From positions 28,416 through 92,415 of the forward strand of contig JAAYNH010000056.1 of assembly GCA_012520945.1 (NCBI GenBank): 64,000 nt of DNA. The letters run 5' to 3'. The notes below the pieces were generated by a model. That model was not told where the DNA came from, ran no database searches, and was given only the letters and a program-made list of their open reading frames with translations. The translations under genes were made by a program, and so were the position numbers. Within the stretch, counting starts at the first letter, position 1; each line of letters opens with the position of its first letter. Positions 1 to 8,097 of the stretch are shown here, piece after piece. Source of the stretch: Treponema sp. Lineage in GTDB: Bacteria > Spirochaetota > Spirochaetia > Treponematales > Treponemataceae.

Positions 1-799
1 CCACATTAAGAGATGCTTTTATGCCTTTCATTGGAATTGTGACACAGCCATAAGTTGCTCGCTTTATTGCTTCAGGGCTTACTCCTAATTCTTCAGAACC
101 TACAATTACAATTCCTTGTTTAGGAAAAGCGAAATCATCAATTAAAGTGCCTCCCGTTTCAAGCAAAAACACGGGCAATTCTTGAGGTAGCTCATCAAGT
201 GTTTTTATTTCATAACCGATATCCTCAATGCAACCCATTCCGGAACGCACACTTCGCGGATGTTCGGGACTAACACAATTTGGTGAAATAAAGACTTTTT
301 CCGCTCCCAATGCTTCTGCCGTTCTAAAAATCGAACCTAAATTAAATGGCGACCGTATATCTTCTGCATATACAAAAAGCCCCGGAAAAAAGTCTCGTTT
401 TTCCACAAAACACGTTTTCAACGCATTATTTTGAGATGCTTTAGCTTTAGCTTCGCTTTGCGGATGTGGAGCAATAATTAAATCCCATTCTGCCGGAAAC
501 GTACCGATAATCGTCAAAAGAGCATGTCGCGCTTTATTACATAAACGGTATTCATCAAAAGGTTCTTCTTTAAGCAGTATTTCCAACTGTTGTGCTGTTT
601 CCTTTGGCAAAGCAGGATCTGTTAACACTATCTGAACAAGACGTTTCGTATACTCTTGGCGCGACATATTTTTAATTTTGTATTCGTTACCTTTTTCTGC
701 AATGCCTAAAATATCACGTTCTAAAGAACCAAAACACAAGGCCAGCTTACGTCGACGTTGCCCTTTTTCAAGTTGAAAAAGCTTATTCGGATTTATCAT
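1..799 (-). CDS. SpoU/TrmH-family RNA 2'-O-methyltransferase (3' end outside window)
   Basis: The reading frame starts with ATG at 797-799 (MINPNKLFQLEKG) and runs off the left edge after about 266 codons, so the last part is missing. All three SPOUT motifs are readable. Motif 1 is AEDIRSPFNLGSIFRTAEALG-like, motif 2 is IVGSEELGVSPEA, and motif 3 (IPMKGIKASLNVA) sits exactly at the window edge. This is a knotted SAM-binding methyltransferase that would 2'-O-methylate a ribose in tRNA or rRNA. The roughly 140-residue N-terminal extension is not a typical TrmL architecture, and the exact target cannot be assigned. The gene starts 3 bases after the stop of the upstream ADH-like gene, so the two are probably co-transcribed. 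The family call is firm, the substrate is open. Confidence 0.88.
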   Translation of the reverse strand, partial: MINPNKLFQLEKGQRRRKLALCFGSLERDILGIAEKGNEYKIKNMSRQEYTKRLVQIVLTDPALPKETAQQLEILLKEEPFDEYRLCNKARHALLTIIGTFPAEWDLIIAPHPQSEAKAKASQNNALKTCFVEKRDFFPGLFVYAEDIRSPFNLGSIFRTAEALGAEKVFISPNCVSPEHPRSVRSGMGCIEDIGYEIKTLDELPQELPVFLLETGGTLIDDFAFPKQGIVIVGSEELGVSPEAIKRATYGCVTIPMKGIKASLNV

Positions 800-802
800 T
801 TA

Positions 803-1948
803 TTAATAAGCCTGTTTAATCAAATCAAACAAATCTTCAGTAGTCATCGATCGCGGTAATCCATGCATTAATTCCAAAGTTGCACAATCATCCGCTGCTA
901 ATGCTAAATCTTCAATTGAAATACCCAAATCTTTCAAACGGGCAGGCAAGTTTGCCATTGCCAATCTGTTTCGCATAAAATCCACAAGAGCAGTTACTGC
1001 AGCATCTGAGGCAGTTCCTGTCGTTGAAATTTGCATAATCTGTGCAACTTTTGCCAATTTTTCTGTACGATATTTTGATGCTTCTTCAATAAAATACGGG
1101 AGCAGTATCGATGTCGTCAACGAACGATTAATATCAAATCGTCCGTTTATAGTTAATGAAAGTAACGAAGCCGGCCCAAGAGAACTAACTGCCGCTCCCA
1201 AGGAAGTCATACAACCACCTTGAGCTAAAAGAACTTCAGCAGGTGTTGCAGAATTACCGGCTTTCCCTCCTGTCATTCCACCTGCAAGCAATTCAACAGC
1301 TTTTTCCAATATAGTATCTGAAAAAAAATTTGCTTTTTGACTAATGTACGCTTCAATAGCAATACATAAAGTTTGCAAAGACATAGAAGCAACCTGATTT
1401 TCTGTTAAACTTACTGACAAATTAGGATCAAAAATTGCAAGTTTACATTGTCCTGACTGAACTTTTAGCAATTTTACTTGGCGACTTCGTGCATCAACCA
1501 AAGGTGTTCTATCTGTAAATAAAAATGCATCACGCATTGTTGTTGGAATAACAATTAAAGGTAATGATGCTGTTGTCGGAACAGCTCCATCAACAAAATC
1601 GTAAATGTCATGAGGTTCGTTATATAAAGCACTAACGGCACGAGCAATATTTGCACTTCTTGTTCCTCCGGCACAAATAATTCCGTGAACGTGTGACTCG
1701 CGTGCAAGTTTCAAAGCCTGATCGCAAATTTCCGTATCTAAGCCACTTAATAGATTGTCAAAAACAAAAAAATCGATTTTTCTGTCATTTAGAGATTTTT
1801 GAATTTTATCTGCAACATCAAAATCTTTTAAAACAGGATCTAAAATCAACATAAAGCGACTGCCCCATTCGCGTACATTTTGCCCAAGTCGTGCAGTTGC
1901 ATATGTTCCTAAAACAATATTCGGCGAAATCTTAAAAACAAAATTCAA
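803..1948 (-). CDS. Iron-containing alcohol dehydrogenase-like protein lacking metal ligands
   Basis: 381 residues, the usual length for group III (iron-containing) alcohol dehydrogenases, with a recognisable fold. AIFDPNL carries the conserved Asp ligand, the IEAYIS helix follows, and NGRFDI...ILLP lies in the C-terminal domain. The other catalytic features are gone. The His of the ALxHAIEAY helix is Ile (LCIAIEAY). The HALAH and PHG histidines are replaced by Ser and Arg. The GGGSxxD nucleotide loop reads AGGTRSAN, and PTTAGTGSE reads PTTMRDAF. The start is a TTG at 1946-1948, preceded about 5 bases upstream by a strong GGGGGA ribosome site; no ATG fits as well. It probably forms a transcription unit with the methyltransferase downstream. 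It is likely a non-dehydrogenase descendant with an unknown role. Confidence 0.8.
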   Translation of the reverse strand: MNFVFKISPNIVLGTYATARLGQNVREWGSRFMLILDPVLKDFDVADKIQKSLNDRKIDFFVFDNLLSGLDTEICDQALKLARESHVHGIICAGGTRSANIARAVSALYNEPHDIYDFVDGAVPTTASLPLIVIPTTMRDAFLFTDRTPLVDARSRQVKLLKVQSGQCKLAIFDPNLSVSLTENQVASMSLQTLCIAIEAYISQKANFFSDTILEKAVELLAGGMTGGKAGNSATPAEVLLAQGGCMTSLGAAVSSLGPASLLSLTINGRFDINRSLTTSILLPYFIEEASKYRTEKLAKVAQIMQISTTGTASDAAVTALVDFMRNRLAMANLPARLKDLGISIEDLALAADDCATLELMHGLPRSMTTEDLFDLIKQAY

Positions 1949-1987
1949 AACTTTCCCCCAGATATAATACTATATAACATTTCTAAC

Positions 1988-2016
1988 AAAAAAAGGCGGA
2001 AACTTTTGTCCCGCCT
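1988..2016 (-). terminator. Rho-independent terminator after flgM
   Basis: Read on the minus strand, AGGCGG and CCGCCT form a 6-bp GC-rich stem (extendable by weaker pairs) followed directly by a run of seven T. It lies 20 bases past the flgM stop and separates rsmI-flgM from the ADH-like gene. Confidence 0.8.
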
Positions 2017-2036
2017 CATTATACACCTTTTAATAT

Positions 2037-2324
2037 CTATAATCCAATGCTGTCAAGAAAGCGGTCTGCTACAGAACTTATCACAGCCGCATTAATATAA
2101 TCCGGATTGTTTATTTTTTCCTTAACTTGTGCAACCAAATCACTTCTAACATCCGGTGTCTGAGCAGCAACTTCATTAAGAAAAAACGCTTCTGCCAATT
2201 CACGAGCTTCCGCAGAAATGCTTACAGTGTCAGAACCGTACATATTTGTATCTTTCTTTTCCACACGTTGAGAAGTTTGTACGTCATTGAGAGGATTCAT
2301 TCCTCCAATTTGATTAATCATCAT
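2037..2324 (-). CDS. flgM: FlgM-like anti-sigma-28 factor
   Basis: A 95-residue protein whose middle and C-terminal parts match FlgM. DTVSISAEARELAEAFF is followed by a PDVR...VAQVKEKI segment and a final YINAAVISSVADRFLDSIGL-like helix. FlgM binds the flagellar sigma factor FliA (sigma-28) and holds it inactive until the export apparatus is complete. The N-terminal 30 residues are low in conservation, as is normal for this intrinsically disordered protein. AAGGCAGG lies upstream of the first ATG; the second Met is equally possible. It follows rsmI by about 30 bases, and a sigma-28-type promoter with a flagellin gene lies 1.2 kb away, which fits a flagellar role. Confidence 0.85.
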   Translation of the reverse strand: MMINQIGGMNPLNDVQTSQRVEKKDTNMYGSDTVSISAEARELAEAFFLNEVAAQTPDVRSDLVAQVKEKINNPDYINAAVISSVADRFLDSIGL

Positions 2325-2356
2325 TTTCGACCTGCCTTATACTTTATATATCGGCT

Positions 2357-3052
2357 TTATTCTTCAGCAAGTTGAGTGATTTTTTTTCCTGAAATAAAAA
2401 TCGCAAACTCACCTTGAATTTTTACTCTAGAAGCGAAATTATCACGTATTTGCATAGCTGTTCCCTCTACAATTTCTTCATGTAACTTTGTCAGCTCTCG
2501 TCCAACAACTAAATTTCGCTCACTTTCAATATCGGCAATGTCCGTCAAAAGTTTAACAATTCTAAACGGACTTTCGTATAAAACAACCGAATAATTTGTT
2601 TCAAGCAATTCTTTGAGTCTTTTTCGCCTTCTACCGGACTTAGGCGACAAAAAACCTTCAAATATAATTGTTTTTCCACCCATTCCCGCTACAGAAATCA
2701 AGGTTGCAAAAGCCGACGCTCCAGGGATTGGCACAACAGTATGACCTGCTTTACGTGTCATAGTAACTAAAACAGCACCCGGATCGCTAATAGCAGGTGT
2801 CCCTGCATCACTTGCATATGCAACTTCTTTTCCTTCATTAAGAAGCTTGATAACTTTCTGTGCCGCAAACTCTTCATTTTGAGAACGACACGAAATCATC
2901 GGTTTACGAATTTCAAAATGTGTCAAAAGCTGCATCGTATGCCTTGTATCTTCACAAGCAATAATATCAACAGTTTTTAATATATCCAACGCTCGAAGTG
3001 TAATGTCGCCCAAATTTCCTATAGGCGTTGCAACAATGTATAACTTTGACAC
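2357..3052 (-). CDS. rsmI: 16S rRNA (cytidine1402-2'-O)-methyltransferase RsmI
   Basis: 231 residues with the tetrapyrrole-methylase fold of RsmI: LYIVATPIGNLGDITLRAL at the N-terminus, CEDTRHT, SDAGTPAISDPG and PIPGASAF. RsmI 2'-O-methylates C1402 in the decoding centre of 16S rRNA. Many family members are about 280 residues and carry a small C-terminal helical domain that is missing here, so this is the short form. The start codon is GTG at 3050-3052. No Shine-Dalgarno is present, but a -10-like TAAAAT ends 6 bases upstream, so the message may be leaderless. It is followed by flgM in the same direction. Confidence 0.93.
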   Translation of the reverse strand: MSKLYIVATPIGNLGDITLRALDILKTVDIIACEDTRHTMQLLTHFEIRKPMISCRSQNEEFAAQKVIKLLNEGKEVAYASDAGTPAISDPGAVLVTMTRKAGHTVVPIPGASAFATLISVAGMGGKTIIFEGFLSPKSGRRRKRLKELLETNYSVVLYESPFRIVKLLTDIADIESERNLVVGRELTKLHEEIVEGTAMQIRDNFASRVKIQGEFAIFISGKKITQLAEE

Positions 3053-3058
3053 AAGAAT

Positions 3059-3087
3059 ATTTTACATAATAATAGACAAAAACGCAA
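3059..3087 (-). promoter_or_regulatory. Putative leaderless promoter of rsmI
   Basis: On the minus strand: -35 TTGCGT (3082-3087), 17-bp spacer, -10 TAAAAT (3059-3064), then 6 bases to the GTG start. There is no ribosome site. The same geometry recurs at other genes in the window. Confidence 0.5.
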
Positions 3088-3110
3088 GCATTTTATACTA
3101 TATATTTAAA

Positions 3111-3521
3111 ATGTTTTATGTATTAATTTGTATCTTAATTTCAATTGCAATTGCACTTTTTTATTTTGCTTTTAGTTATATATTGAGAAAAAGTGAAAAA
3201 GCCAAAATTGCACGAAAAAAAAAGAGTCTTTCTCACAATCCTAATTCCAAAAAATGTATTGTTTGCAACTCTGTTTTACACCCAAATGAAAAACTTATTT
3301 CAAAAGTTTATCCAACGCCGAATGGAACCGACCAACGATGTATCATTAACGGATGTCCACATTGTCAACCTTATTGTTTAGATGGTGCTAAAAGAAAATG
3401 TCCCGTTTGTGGCAAATCAATTCCCATTGATGGATATTTAATTGCAAGAATGTTTTTCAAACCTCACGGTAAAAATCACGTTCATGTTGTTGGTTGTACA
3501 GAATGCCACAAAAAAATATAA
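3111..3521 (+). CDS. Small membrane-anchored Cys-rich protein
   Basis: 136 residues from ATG 3111 (MFYVLICIL). The longer open frame from 3003 overlaps the rsmI start region on the opposite strand and is less likely. One N-terminal membrane helix (about residues 2-24) is followed by a basic linker. The C-terminal domain contains KCIVCNS, a CPHCQPYC segment, CPVCGKSIP and a final GCTECHKK. The four CxxC-type pairs suggest two zinc-ribbon knuckles facing the cytoplasm. No enzymatic motif is visible, and I do not recognise a named family. It is transcribed divergently from rsmI with only 58 bases between the starts. TATACT and TATATA lie just upstream, and there is no clear ribosome site. Confidence 0.7.
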   Translation: MFYVLICILISIAIALFYFAFSYILRKSEKAKIARKKKSLSHNPNSKKCIVCNSVLHPNEKLISKVYPTPNGTDQRCIINGCPHCQPYCLDGAKRKCPVCGKSIPIDGYLIARMFFKPHGKNHVHVVGCTECHKKI

Positions 3522-3527
3522 AATTAC

Positions 3528-3554
3528 TAAAGTCAATTTTTAATTCTCCGATTA
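3528..3554 (+). promoter_or_regulatory. Sigma-28 (FliA) promoter of the flagellin gene
   Basis: TAAAGTCA (3528-3535), an exact 11-base spacer, then TCCGATTA (3547-3554). This is close to the FliA consensus TAAAGTTT-N11-GCCGATAA. It lies 66 bases before the flaB ATG. Confidence 0.88.
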
Positions 3555-3620
3555 TCTAATTGTAAGGCAAAAATTATTTTTACTTGAAGATATATTTATT
3601 CAAATAAAAGGGGATATTTT

Positions 3621-4478
3621 ATGGTAATTAATCACAACATGAGTGCAATGTTTTCCAATCGTAATTTGGGAATTTCAAACAACGCCATCGGAAAAAACAT
3701 GGAAAAACTTTCTTCGGGTATGAAAATCAATCGTGGTGGCGATGACGCTTCAGGTTTGGCTGTTTCAGAAAAAATGCGTAGTCAAATTCGAGGACTTAAT
3801 CAAGCGGCAACAAATGCTTTGAACGGAATTTCTTTTATTCAAACAACAGAAGGATATTTACAAGAAACTACAGATATTATTCAACGCATTCGTGAGCTTG
3901 CTGTTCAAGCATCTAACGGAATTTATACAGATGAAGACCGTATGCAAATTCAAGTTGAAGTTTCTCAATTAGTTGCAGAAGTTGACCGTATTGCTAGTTG
4001 TGCACAATTTAACGGCATGAATATGCTTACGGGTCGTTTTGCGAAAGACAACGGCATGAACACACCAACAGGTTCAATTTGGTTACACATTGGTGCAAAC
4101 ATGGATCAACGCATGGACGTTTACATCGGCACAATGACTGCTACAGCATTAGCCCTTCGAAGTGAAGACGAACAAATTATGTCACTTAGTTCACCAGATG
4201 ATTCAAACCGTGCAATCGGCACATTGGATGAGGCTCTTAAAAAAATTAACAAACAACGTGCAGATTTAGGTGCATATCAAAACCGTCTTGAACACGCAAT
4301 CGTCGGCTTAAATGTTGGAGCAGAAAACTTACAAGCAGCTGAAAGTCGCATCCGTGACACAGACATGGCAAGCGAAATGGTTGAATTTACTAAAAACCAA
4401 GTACTTACACAAGCAGGTACTGCAATGTTGGCACAAGCTAATCAGTCAACACAAAACGTGCTTCAATTATTACGTTAA
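3621..4478 (+). CDS. flaB: Flagellin FlaB (periplasmic flagellar core protein)
   Basis: 285 residues, the standard length of spirochaetal FlaB core flagellins. It has the conserved N-terminal D0/D1 region ([48 protein letters not shown]) and C-terminal D1/D0 region ([47 protein letters not shown]). Only a short central segment separates them, and no D2/D3 surface domains are present, as expected for filaments housed in the periplasm. A cysteine near residue 130 replaces the usual His of IASHAQFNG. AGGGGA lies 8 bases upstream of the ATG. Transcription is predicted from the sigma-28 promoter at 3528, and a hairpin terminator follows, so the gene is monocistronic. Confidence 0.97.
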   Translation: MVINHNMSAMFSNRNLGISNNAIGKNMEKLSSGMKINRGGDDASGLAVSEKMRSQIRGLNQAATNALNGISFIQTTEGYLQETTDIIQRIRELAVQASNGIYTDEDRMQIQVEVSQLVAEVDRIASCAQFNGMNMLTGRFAKDNGMNTPTGSIWLHIGANMDQRMDVYIGTMTATALALRSEDEQIMSLSSPDDSNRAIGTLDEALKKINKQRADLGAYQNRLEHAIVGLNVGAENLQAAESRIRDTDMASEMVEFTKNQVLTQAGTAMLAQANQSTQNVLQLLR

Positions 4479-4523
4479 TTTTTTTACGCTAAGCACTGTT
4501 ATCATTCCTCCTTAGAAAGGTTA

Positions 4524-4571
4524 GGCTTCTGTTTTGAACTATTGGTTCTTGACAGAAGTCTTTTTTTTTTT
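4524..4571 (+). terminator. Rho-independent terminator after flaB
   Basis: GGCTTCTGT (4524-4532) pairs with ACAGAAGTC (4552-4560) in a 9-bp stem, followed at once by eleven T. It lies about 45 bases past the flaB stop. Confidence 0.88.
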
Positions 4572-4600
4572 AAGAAGTTCATGGTATCATTTTTTTTAAA

Positions 4601-5188
4601 CTAAAACTTAACTCTACCTCTAAAACTGCGCGAAAGCGTAAGTTTATCAGCATATTCTAAATCACCACCAACAGGTAACCCGGAAGCAAGACGCGTTACT
4701 TTTACATTCGTTGATTCAAGAATACGGTTCAAATATAGTGCCGTTGTGTCTCCTTCAACAGTTGGATTCGTCGCAATTATTACTTCAGATATTTCTCCGC
4801 TTTTCACGCGACAAAGAAGTTTTTCCAAAGAAAGTTTCTCAGGTCCTATGCCCTCCAACGGAGCAATTAAACCGCCAAGCACATGAAACAATCCACAATA
4901 CTCTCCCGCCGCTTCAATAGTTTGCACATCTTGCGGAGTAGCAACAACGCACAATAAAGTTCTATCGCGTAAATTATTTGAACAAATATGACATGGATCG
5001 TCTTCCGTATATGCTCCACACTCACTACATTTTACAATACGTTCCTGTAATGTTGCCAATTCAAGAGAAAGACGTTGCAAAAAACTTGAATCCGCTTGTA
5101 ATAAATGGTACGCTAGCCTGGTAGCACTTTTTTTGCCTATTCCCGGCAAGCGTGAAAGGGAGTCTATTAATTCTTCTAACGCATTCAT
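4601..5188 (-). CDS. recR: Recombination mediator protein RecR
   Basis: 195 residues from the ATG at 5186-5188 (MNALEELIDSLSRLPGIGKKSA). The upstream open frame overlaps ybaB and was discarded. The parts are in the usual order: an N-terminal helix-hairpin-helix (RLPGIGKKSATRLAYHLL), a four-cysteine zinc finger (CSECGAYTEDDPCHIC), a Toprim domain (LLCVVATPQDVQTIE) and a C-terminal Walker-B-like segment. RecR acts with RecO/RecF to load RecA on gapped DNA. It lies 16 bases downstream of ybaB in the classical dnaX-ybaB-recR order. Confidence 0.96.
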   Translation of the reverse strand: MNALEELIDSLSRLPGIGKKSATRLAYHLLQADSSFLQRLSLELATLQERIVKCSECGAYTEDDPCHICSNNLRDRTLLCVVATPQDVQTIEAAGEYCGLFHVLGGLIAPLEGIGPEKLSLEKLLCRVKSGEISEVIIATNPTVEGDTTALYLNRILESTNVKVTRLASGLPVGGDLEYADKLTLSRSFRGRVKF

Positions 5189-5204
5189 AAACAATAACCT
5201 AAAA

Positions 5205-5516
5205 CTATAAAGCAGGAAATCCGGCGGCCATGGGACCAAGCATTCCTGTAATTTTTTCCTTAATTTCCAGCGTTGCTTTGTGATGTGCTGCAATAATTAA
5301 ATCTTGCAACATTTGAATATCTCGTGGATCAACTGCGATTGGGTCTAAAAACACATTTGTCATTTCCATTTTTCCATTCATCGTAACTTTTACTATTCCT
5401 CCACCGGACTCACCTGTTACAACAATTTTTTCCATTTCTTCTTGTATTTTTTTTGCTTGTTCTTTTATAGCACCGGCATTTTTTATCAAATCAAATGGAT
5501 TAAAATTCATCTTCAT
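5205..5516 (-). CDS. ybaB: YbaB/EbfC-family nucleoid-associated protein
   Basis: 103 residues, typical for the family. An N-terminal helix rich in Lys, Glu and Gln is followed by GESGGGIVKVTMNGKMEMTNV and the VDPRDIQMLQDLIIAAHHKA motif, and the protein ends with a Met/Gly/Pro-rich tail. The homodimer binds DNA and coats or organises the nucleoid (EbfC in Borrelia). Its start overlaps the 3' end of dnaX by 17 bases (7 if the second Met is used), which points to translational coupling. Confidence 0.95.
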   Translation of the reverse strand: MKMNFNPFDLIKNAGAIKEQAKKIQEEMEKIVVTGESGGGIVKVTMNGKMEMTNVFLDPIAVDPRDIQMLQDLIIAAHHKATLEIKEKITGMLGPMAAGFPAL

Positions 5517-7452
5517 TTTCCTCCGTAGTCATATATTCATTTTGATTTTCATCCGTTCTTTCATCTTCTTGTTTTATATTATTTTGCGTTACAACCAAAT
5601 CTCGCATTTCTGCCACATTTCCATCAAATGTTTCACAAAGCAAGGTTATTGTTTCAGGAAGATTTTGTTTTTCTTCTTTTTGTATTAATGGTTTTTCAAG
5701 TCTTACTTCCAAACTTAATTGTCTTTTAGTTAGTGCAACAATTGCTTGTAAAATAGTATTTATCTCGCGTTTAATTTGTTGTCTATGAAACTCATTTTCA
5801 ACAATCATCACAATAGAATTATTTTCAAAATTCCATGCTGTCGTTTGCATAATCGAAGTAGCTATAACTTGATTATTTTCGTTTTGAAATTTTTGAATAA
5901 CCGCATCACGTAAATTATCTATATCAAAAGATTCAAAACTGCTATATCCATGAACATCATTAAATCCTCTTTCATTACTTTCGCTAAAATTCGTAACTGA
6001 ATTTTCTCCATATATTGAATTTTTAAAAGCGACTGCTGAAGAAGCATTTTTAGAAAAATCTTCCTTTTCTTGCCAACAGTCGCTATCATGAAAAGGGTGT
6101 GAACCACCTAAATTATCAGCAAAATTATTTGGAGCACCAAAAGTATTACCACCTACATTATTTTCTTGTTCTTCTAAAATAGAAAACTTTTTCATAGGCG
6201 GAACACTTTGCTGCACAGACGTCATTTGATTCACATCAGGAGATTGTGACTGCTGACTGTTCATTCTCACTTGTTGTTGCTCAAAATTTTGCATTTCTTT
6301 TTGTGTACCATTAAGCAAAAGTTGTTTAGTTTCAGCAATTACTTTTTTTACTTCAGTTGCAGAAACATAATCAGAAAGCCAACATAAACGCGAAACAGCT
6401 AATTCCAACTCAAATCGCGGACTCAAAGAATATCGTACATCACGAAAAAGATTTAAAAACATTGATAAAGCACGTTCAAGTTGCACATTATTCCATGCAT
6501 TTAACACCTTTTTTGAAAAACGGTTTACATTTTGGCCGATAAGTGCTTCACGCGTAATGCCACAACGAATTAAAAGTAAACTACGAATATAATCTGCAAA
6601 ATTGGAAATAAACTGTTCAATGGAAATACCACCTTGCAAAATAACATCTATTTTTTCAAGGGCTGGTCCTATGTTGCCGTCAACACAGTCTTCACAAAGT
6701 TCATTTAATCTTTCTAAACCAACTAAACCTAATTTATCACGAATTTTCTCATATGTAATATGCCCTTCGGAAAAAGCTGCCACTTGATCAAATAATGTAT
6801 ATGCATCACGGAAACTTCCCGTTGCTTCGCGAGCAATCCAAAACAATGCTTCATCATCTGCTTTCAAACCGGTTTCACTTGCTGCAGCTGCCAACATGTT
6901 TTTAATTTGATCAACAGAACCAAGCCTGAACATAAATTGTTGACAACGTGATTTAATTGTAGCAGGTACTTTATGTAACTCTGTTGTTGCAAAAATAAAA
7001 ATTACATATGGTGGCGGTTCTTCAATAGTTTTTAATAATGCATTAAATGCACTATTCGAAAGCATATGCACTTCGTCTATAATATAAACTTTGTATCGGC
7101 ATGAGTTTGGCGGAAAAAGCACTTCATCTTTAATTTGCCTAACACCCTCAACACTTGTGTTTGAAGCACCATCTATTTCAATTACATCCAAACTGGAGCC
7201 GCGTGCAATTTCTTTGCATGCTGAACATTGTCCGCAAGGTGTTGCAGTAGGCCCTTTTTCACAATTCAACGCACGTGCCAATAATCTTGCTGAAGTGGTT
7301 TTTCCGCATCCACGGGGTCCTGAAAATAAATATGCATGTGCTATTTGCCCTGACGTAATGGCATTTTTTAACGTTGCCACTACAAATTCTTGCCCAATCA
7401 ACTGATCAAAAAACTGAGGTCGTCGTCGGGTCGCAGTTACTTCATAAGTCAT
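5500..7452 (-). CDS. dnaX: DNA polymerase III subunits gamma/tau
   Basis: 650 residues. The AAA+ clamp-loader ATPase occupies roughly residues 1-360: RRPQFFDQLIGQEFV, Walker A GPRGCGKTT, a zinc site (CEKGPTATPCGQCSAC), DEVHML Walker B, FATTELHKVPATIKSRC sensor 1 and GSFRDAYTLFDQ sensor 2. A Gln/Asn-rich linker (about 370-510) leads to a divergent tau C-terminal domain. The subunit loads the beta clamp and couples polymerase to helicase. I saw no clear A-rich slippage site that would make a short gamma form. No Shine-Dalgarno precedes the ATG; a promoter-like -10 ends 6 bases upstream, so the mRNA may be leaderless. Confidence 0.96.
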   Translation of the reverse strand: MTYEVTATRRRPQFFDQLIGQEFVVATLKNAITSGQIAHAYLFSGPRGCGKTTSARLLARALNCEKGPTATPCGQCSACKEIARGSSLDVIEIDGASNTSVEGVRQIKDEVLFPPNSCRYKVYIIDEVHMLSNSAFNALLKTIEEPPPYVIFIFATTELHKVPATIKSRCQQFMFRLGSVDQIKNMLAAAASETGLKADDEALFWIAREATGSFRDAYTLFDQVAAFSEGHITYEKIRDKLGLVGLERLNELCEDCVDGNIGPALEKIDVILQGGISIEQFISNFADYIRSLLLIRCGITREALIGQNVNRFSKKVLNAWNNVQLERALSMFLNLFRDVRYSLSPRFELELAVSRLCWLSDYVSATEVKKVIAETKQLLLNGTQKEMQNFEQQQVRMNSQQSQSPDVNQMTSVQQSVPPMKKFSILEEQENNVGGNTFGAPNNFADNLGGSHPFHDSDCWQEKEDFSKNASSAVAFKNSIYGENSVTNFSESNERGFNDVHGYSSFESFDIDNLRDAVIQKFQNENNQVIATSIMQTTAWNFENNSIVMIVENEFHRQQIKREINTILQAIVALTKRQLSLEVRLEKPLIQKEEKQNLPETITLLCETFDGNVAEMRDLVVTQNNIKQEDERTDENQNEYMTTEENEDEF

Positions 7453-7458
7453 ATATTA

Positions 7459-7487
7459 AGAATACCCCATTTTGATTAAATTTTCCA
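7459..7487 (-). promoter_or_regulatory. Putative leaderless promoter of dnaX
   Basis: Minus strand: TGGAAA (7482-7487), 17-bp spacer, TATTCT (7459-7464), 6 bases to the ATG at 7452. The -35 lies inside the 3' end of aroK. No ribosome site is seen. Confidence 0.45.
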
Positions 7488-8036
7488 CACTACATTAGCT
7501 AATTTTTTATACTTTTTACGTCTCTTCACAAAAAAATCATGAAAAATCTTTTTTACTTCTTCATTATCTTTGGGATTTTTCCTAGCAATATAGGGCGGAA
7601 GACTTCCTGTTTTTTGTGAATTTTTTAATATTCGTTCAATTACTGTTTTTTCATTCACATCTAAAAAAACAAAAACACTTTTATTGATTTTTTTCAATAC
7701 TTCAATTGCTTTTTCATTTTCGCAAATTCCACCCCCGGTAGCCACAACAATTTTTTCGAACCTCTGCATAAATCCAATTGTTTTAACAAATTCTTCACAT
7801 GCATCAAATTCTGCTTGAAAAAAACCATCTTTTCCTTTTTTTTTATATAAATCGCGTACTGAAGACTGTGCCTTTTTTTCGATAATTTCATCTATATCAA
7901 ATGCATCAATCTTTAACTGTGAAGCAATTTTTTTTGCTATAGTTGACTTTCCTGAATGCTTTACTCCAATCAAAACGATAACCGAAGCATTTTTTATCTT
8001 TTTATTTGCTAAAAATTTACATATTTTTTCTTCCAT
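7476..8036 (-). CDS. aroK: Shikimate kinase
   Basis: 186 residues of the P-loop kinase fold: Walker A GVKHSGKST, the DIDEII shikimate-binding aspartate motif, VVATGGGI (substrate and phosphate contacts), the LPPYIARKNP lid region and the terminal RRKKYKKLA basic helix. The enzyme phosphorylates shikimate at C3 in aromatic amino acid synthesis. It is extremely Lys-rich, as expected from the base composition. It sits 23 bases upstream of dnaX on the same strand. No other shikimate gene is nearby. A gluconate-kinase-type function is possible but less likely given the GGGI and RKNP context. Confidence 0.82.
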   Translation of the reverse strand: MEEKICKFLANKKIKNASVIVLIGVKHSGKSTIAKKIASQLKIDAFDIDEIIEKKAQSSVRDLYKKKGKDGFFQAEFDACEEFVKTIGFMQRFEKIVVATGGGICENEKAIEVLKKINKSVFVFLDVNEKTVIERILKNSQKTGSLPPYIARKNPKDNEEVKKIFHDFFVKRRKKYKKLANVVWKI

Positions 8037-8097
8037 AACATAAAATATATCATATTTTTTGTTGCATAAATAGATAGTTTCATATATCTTTTAATTA

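Noticed and set aside
3003..3110. N-terminal extension of the Cys-rich protein
   Set aside because: It would overlap the rsmI start on the other strand; the ATG at 3111 begins exactly at a membrane helix.
5500..7452. Programmed frameshift in dnaX to make a short gamma subunit
   Set aside because: No A-rich slippery heptamer followed by a hairpin was found near the end of the ATPase domain.
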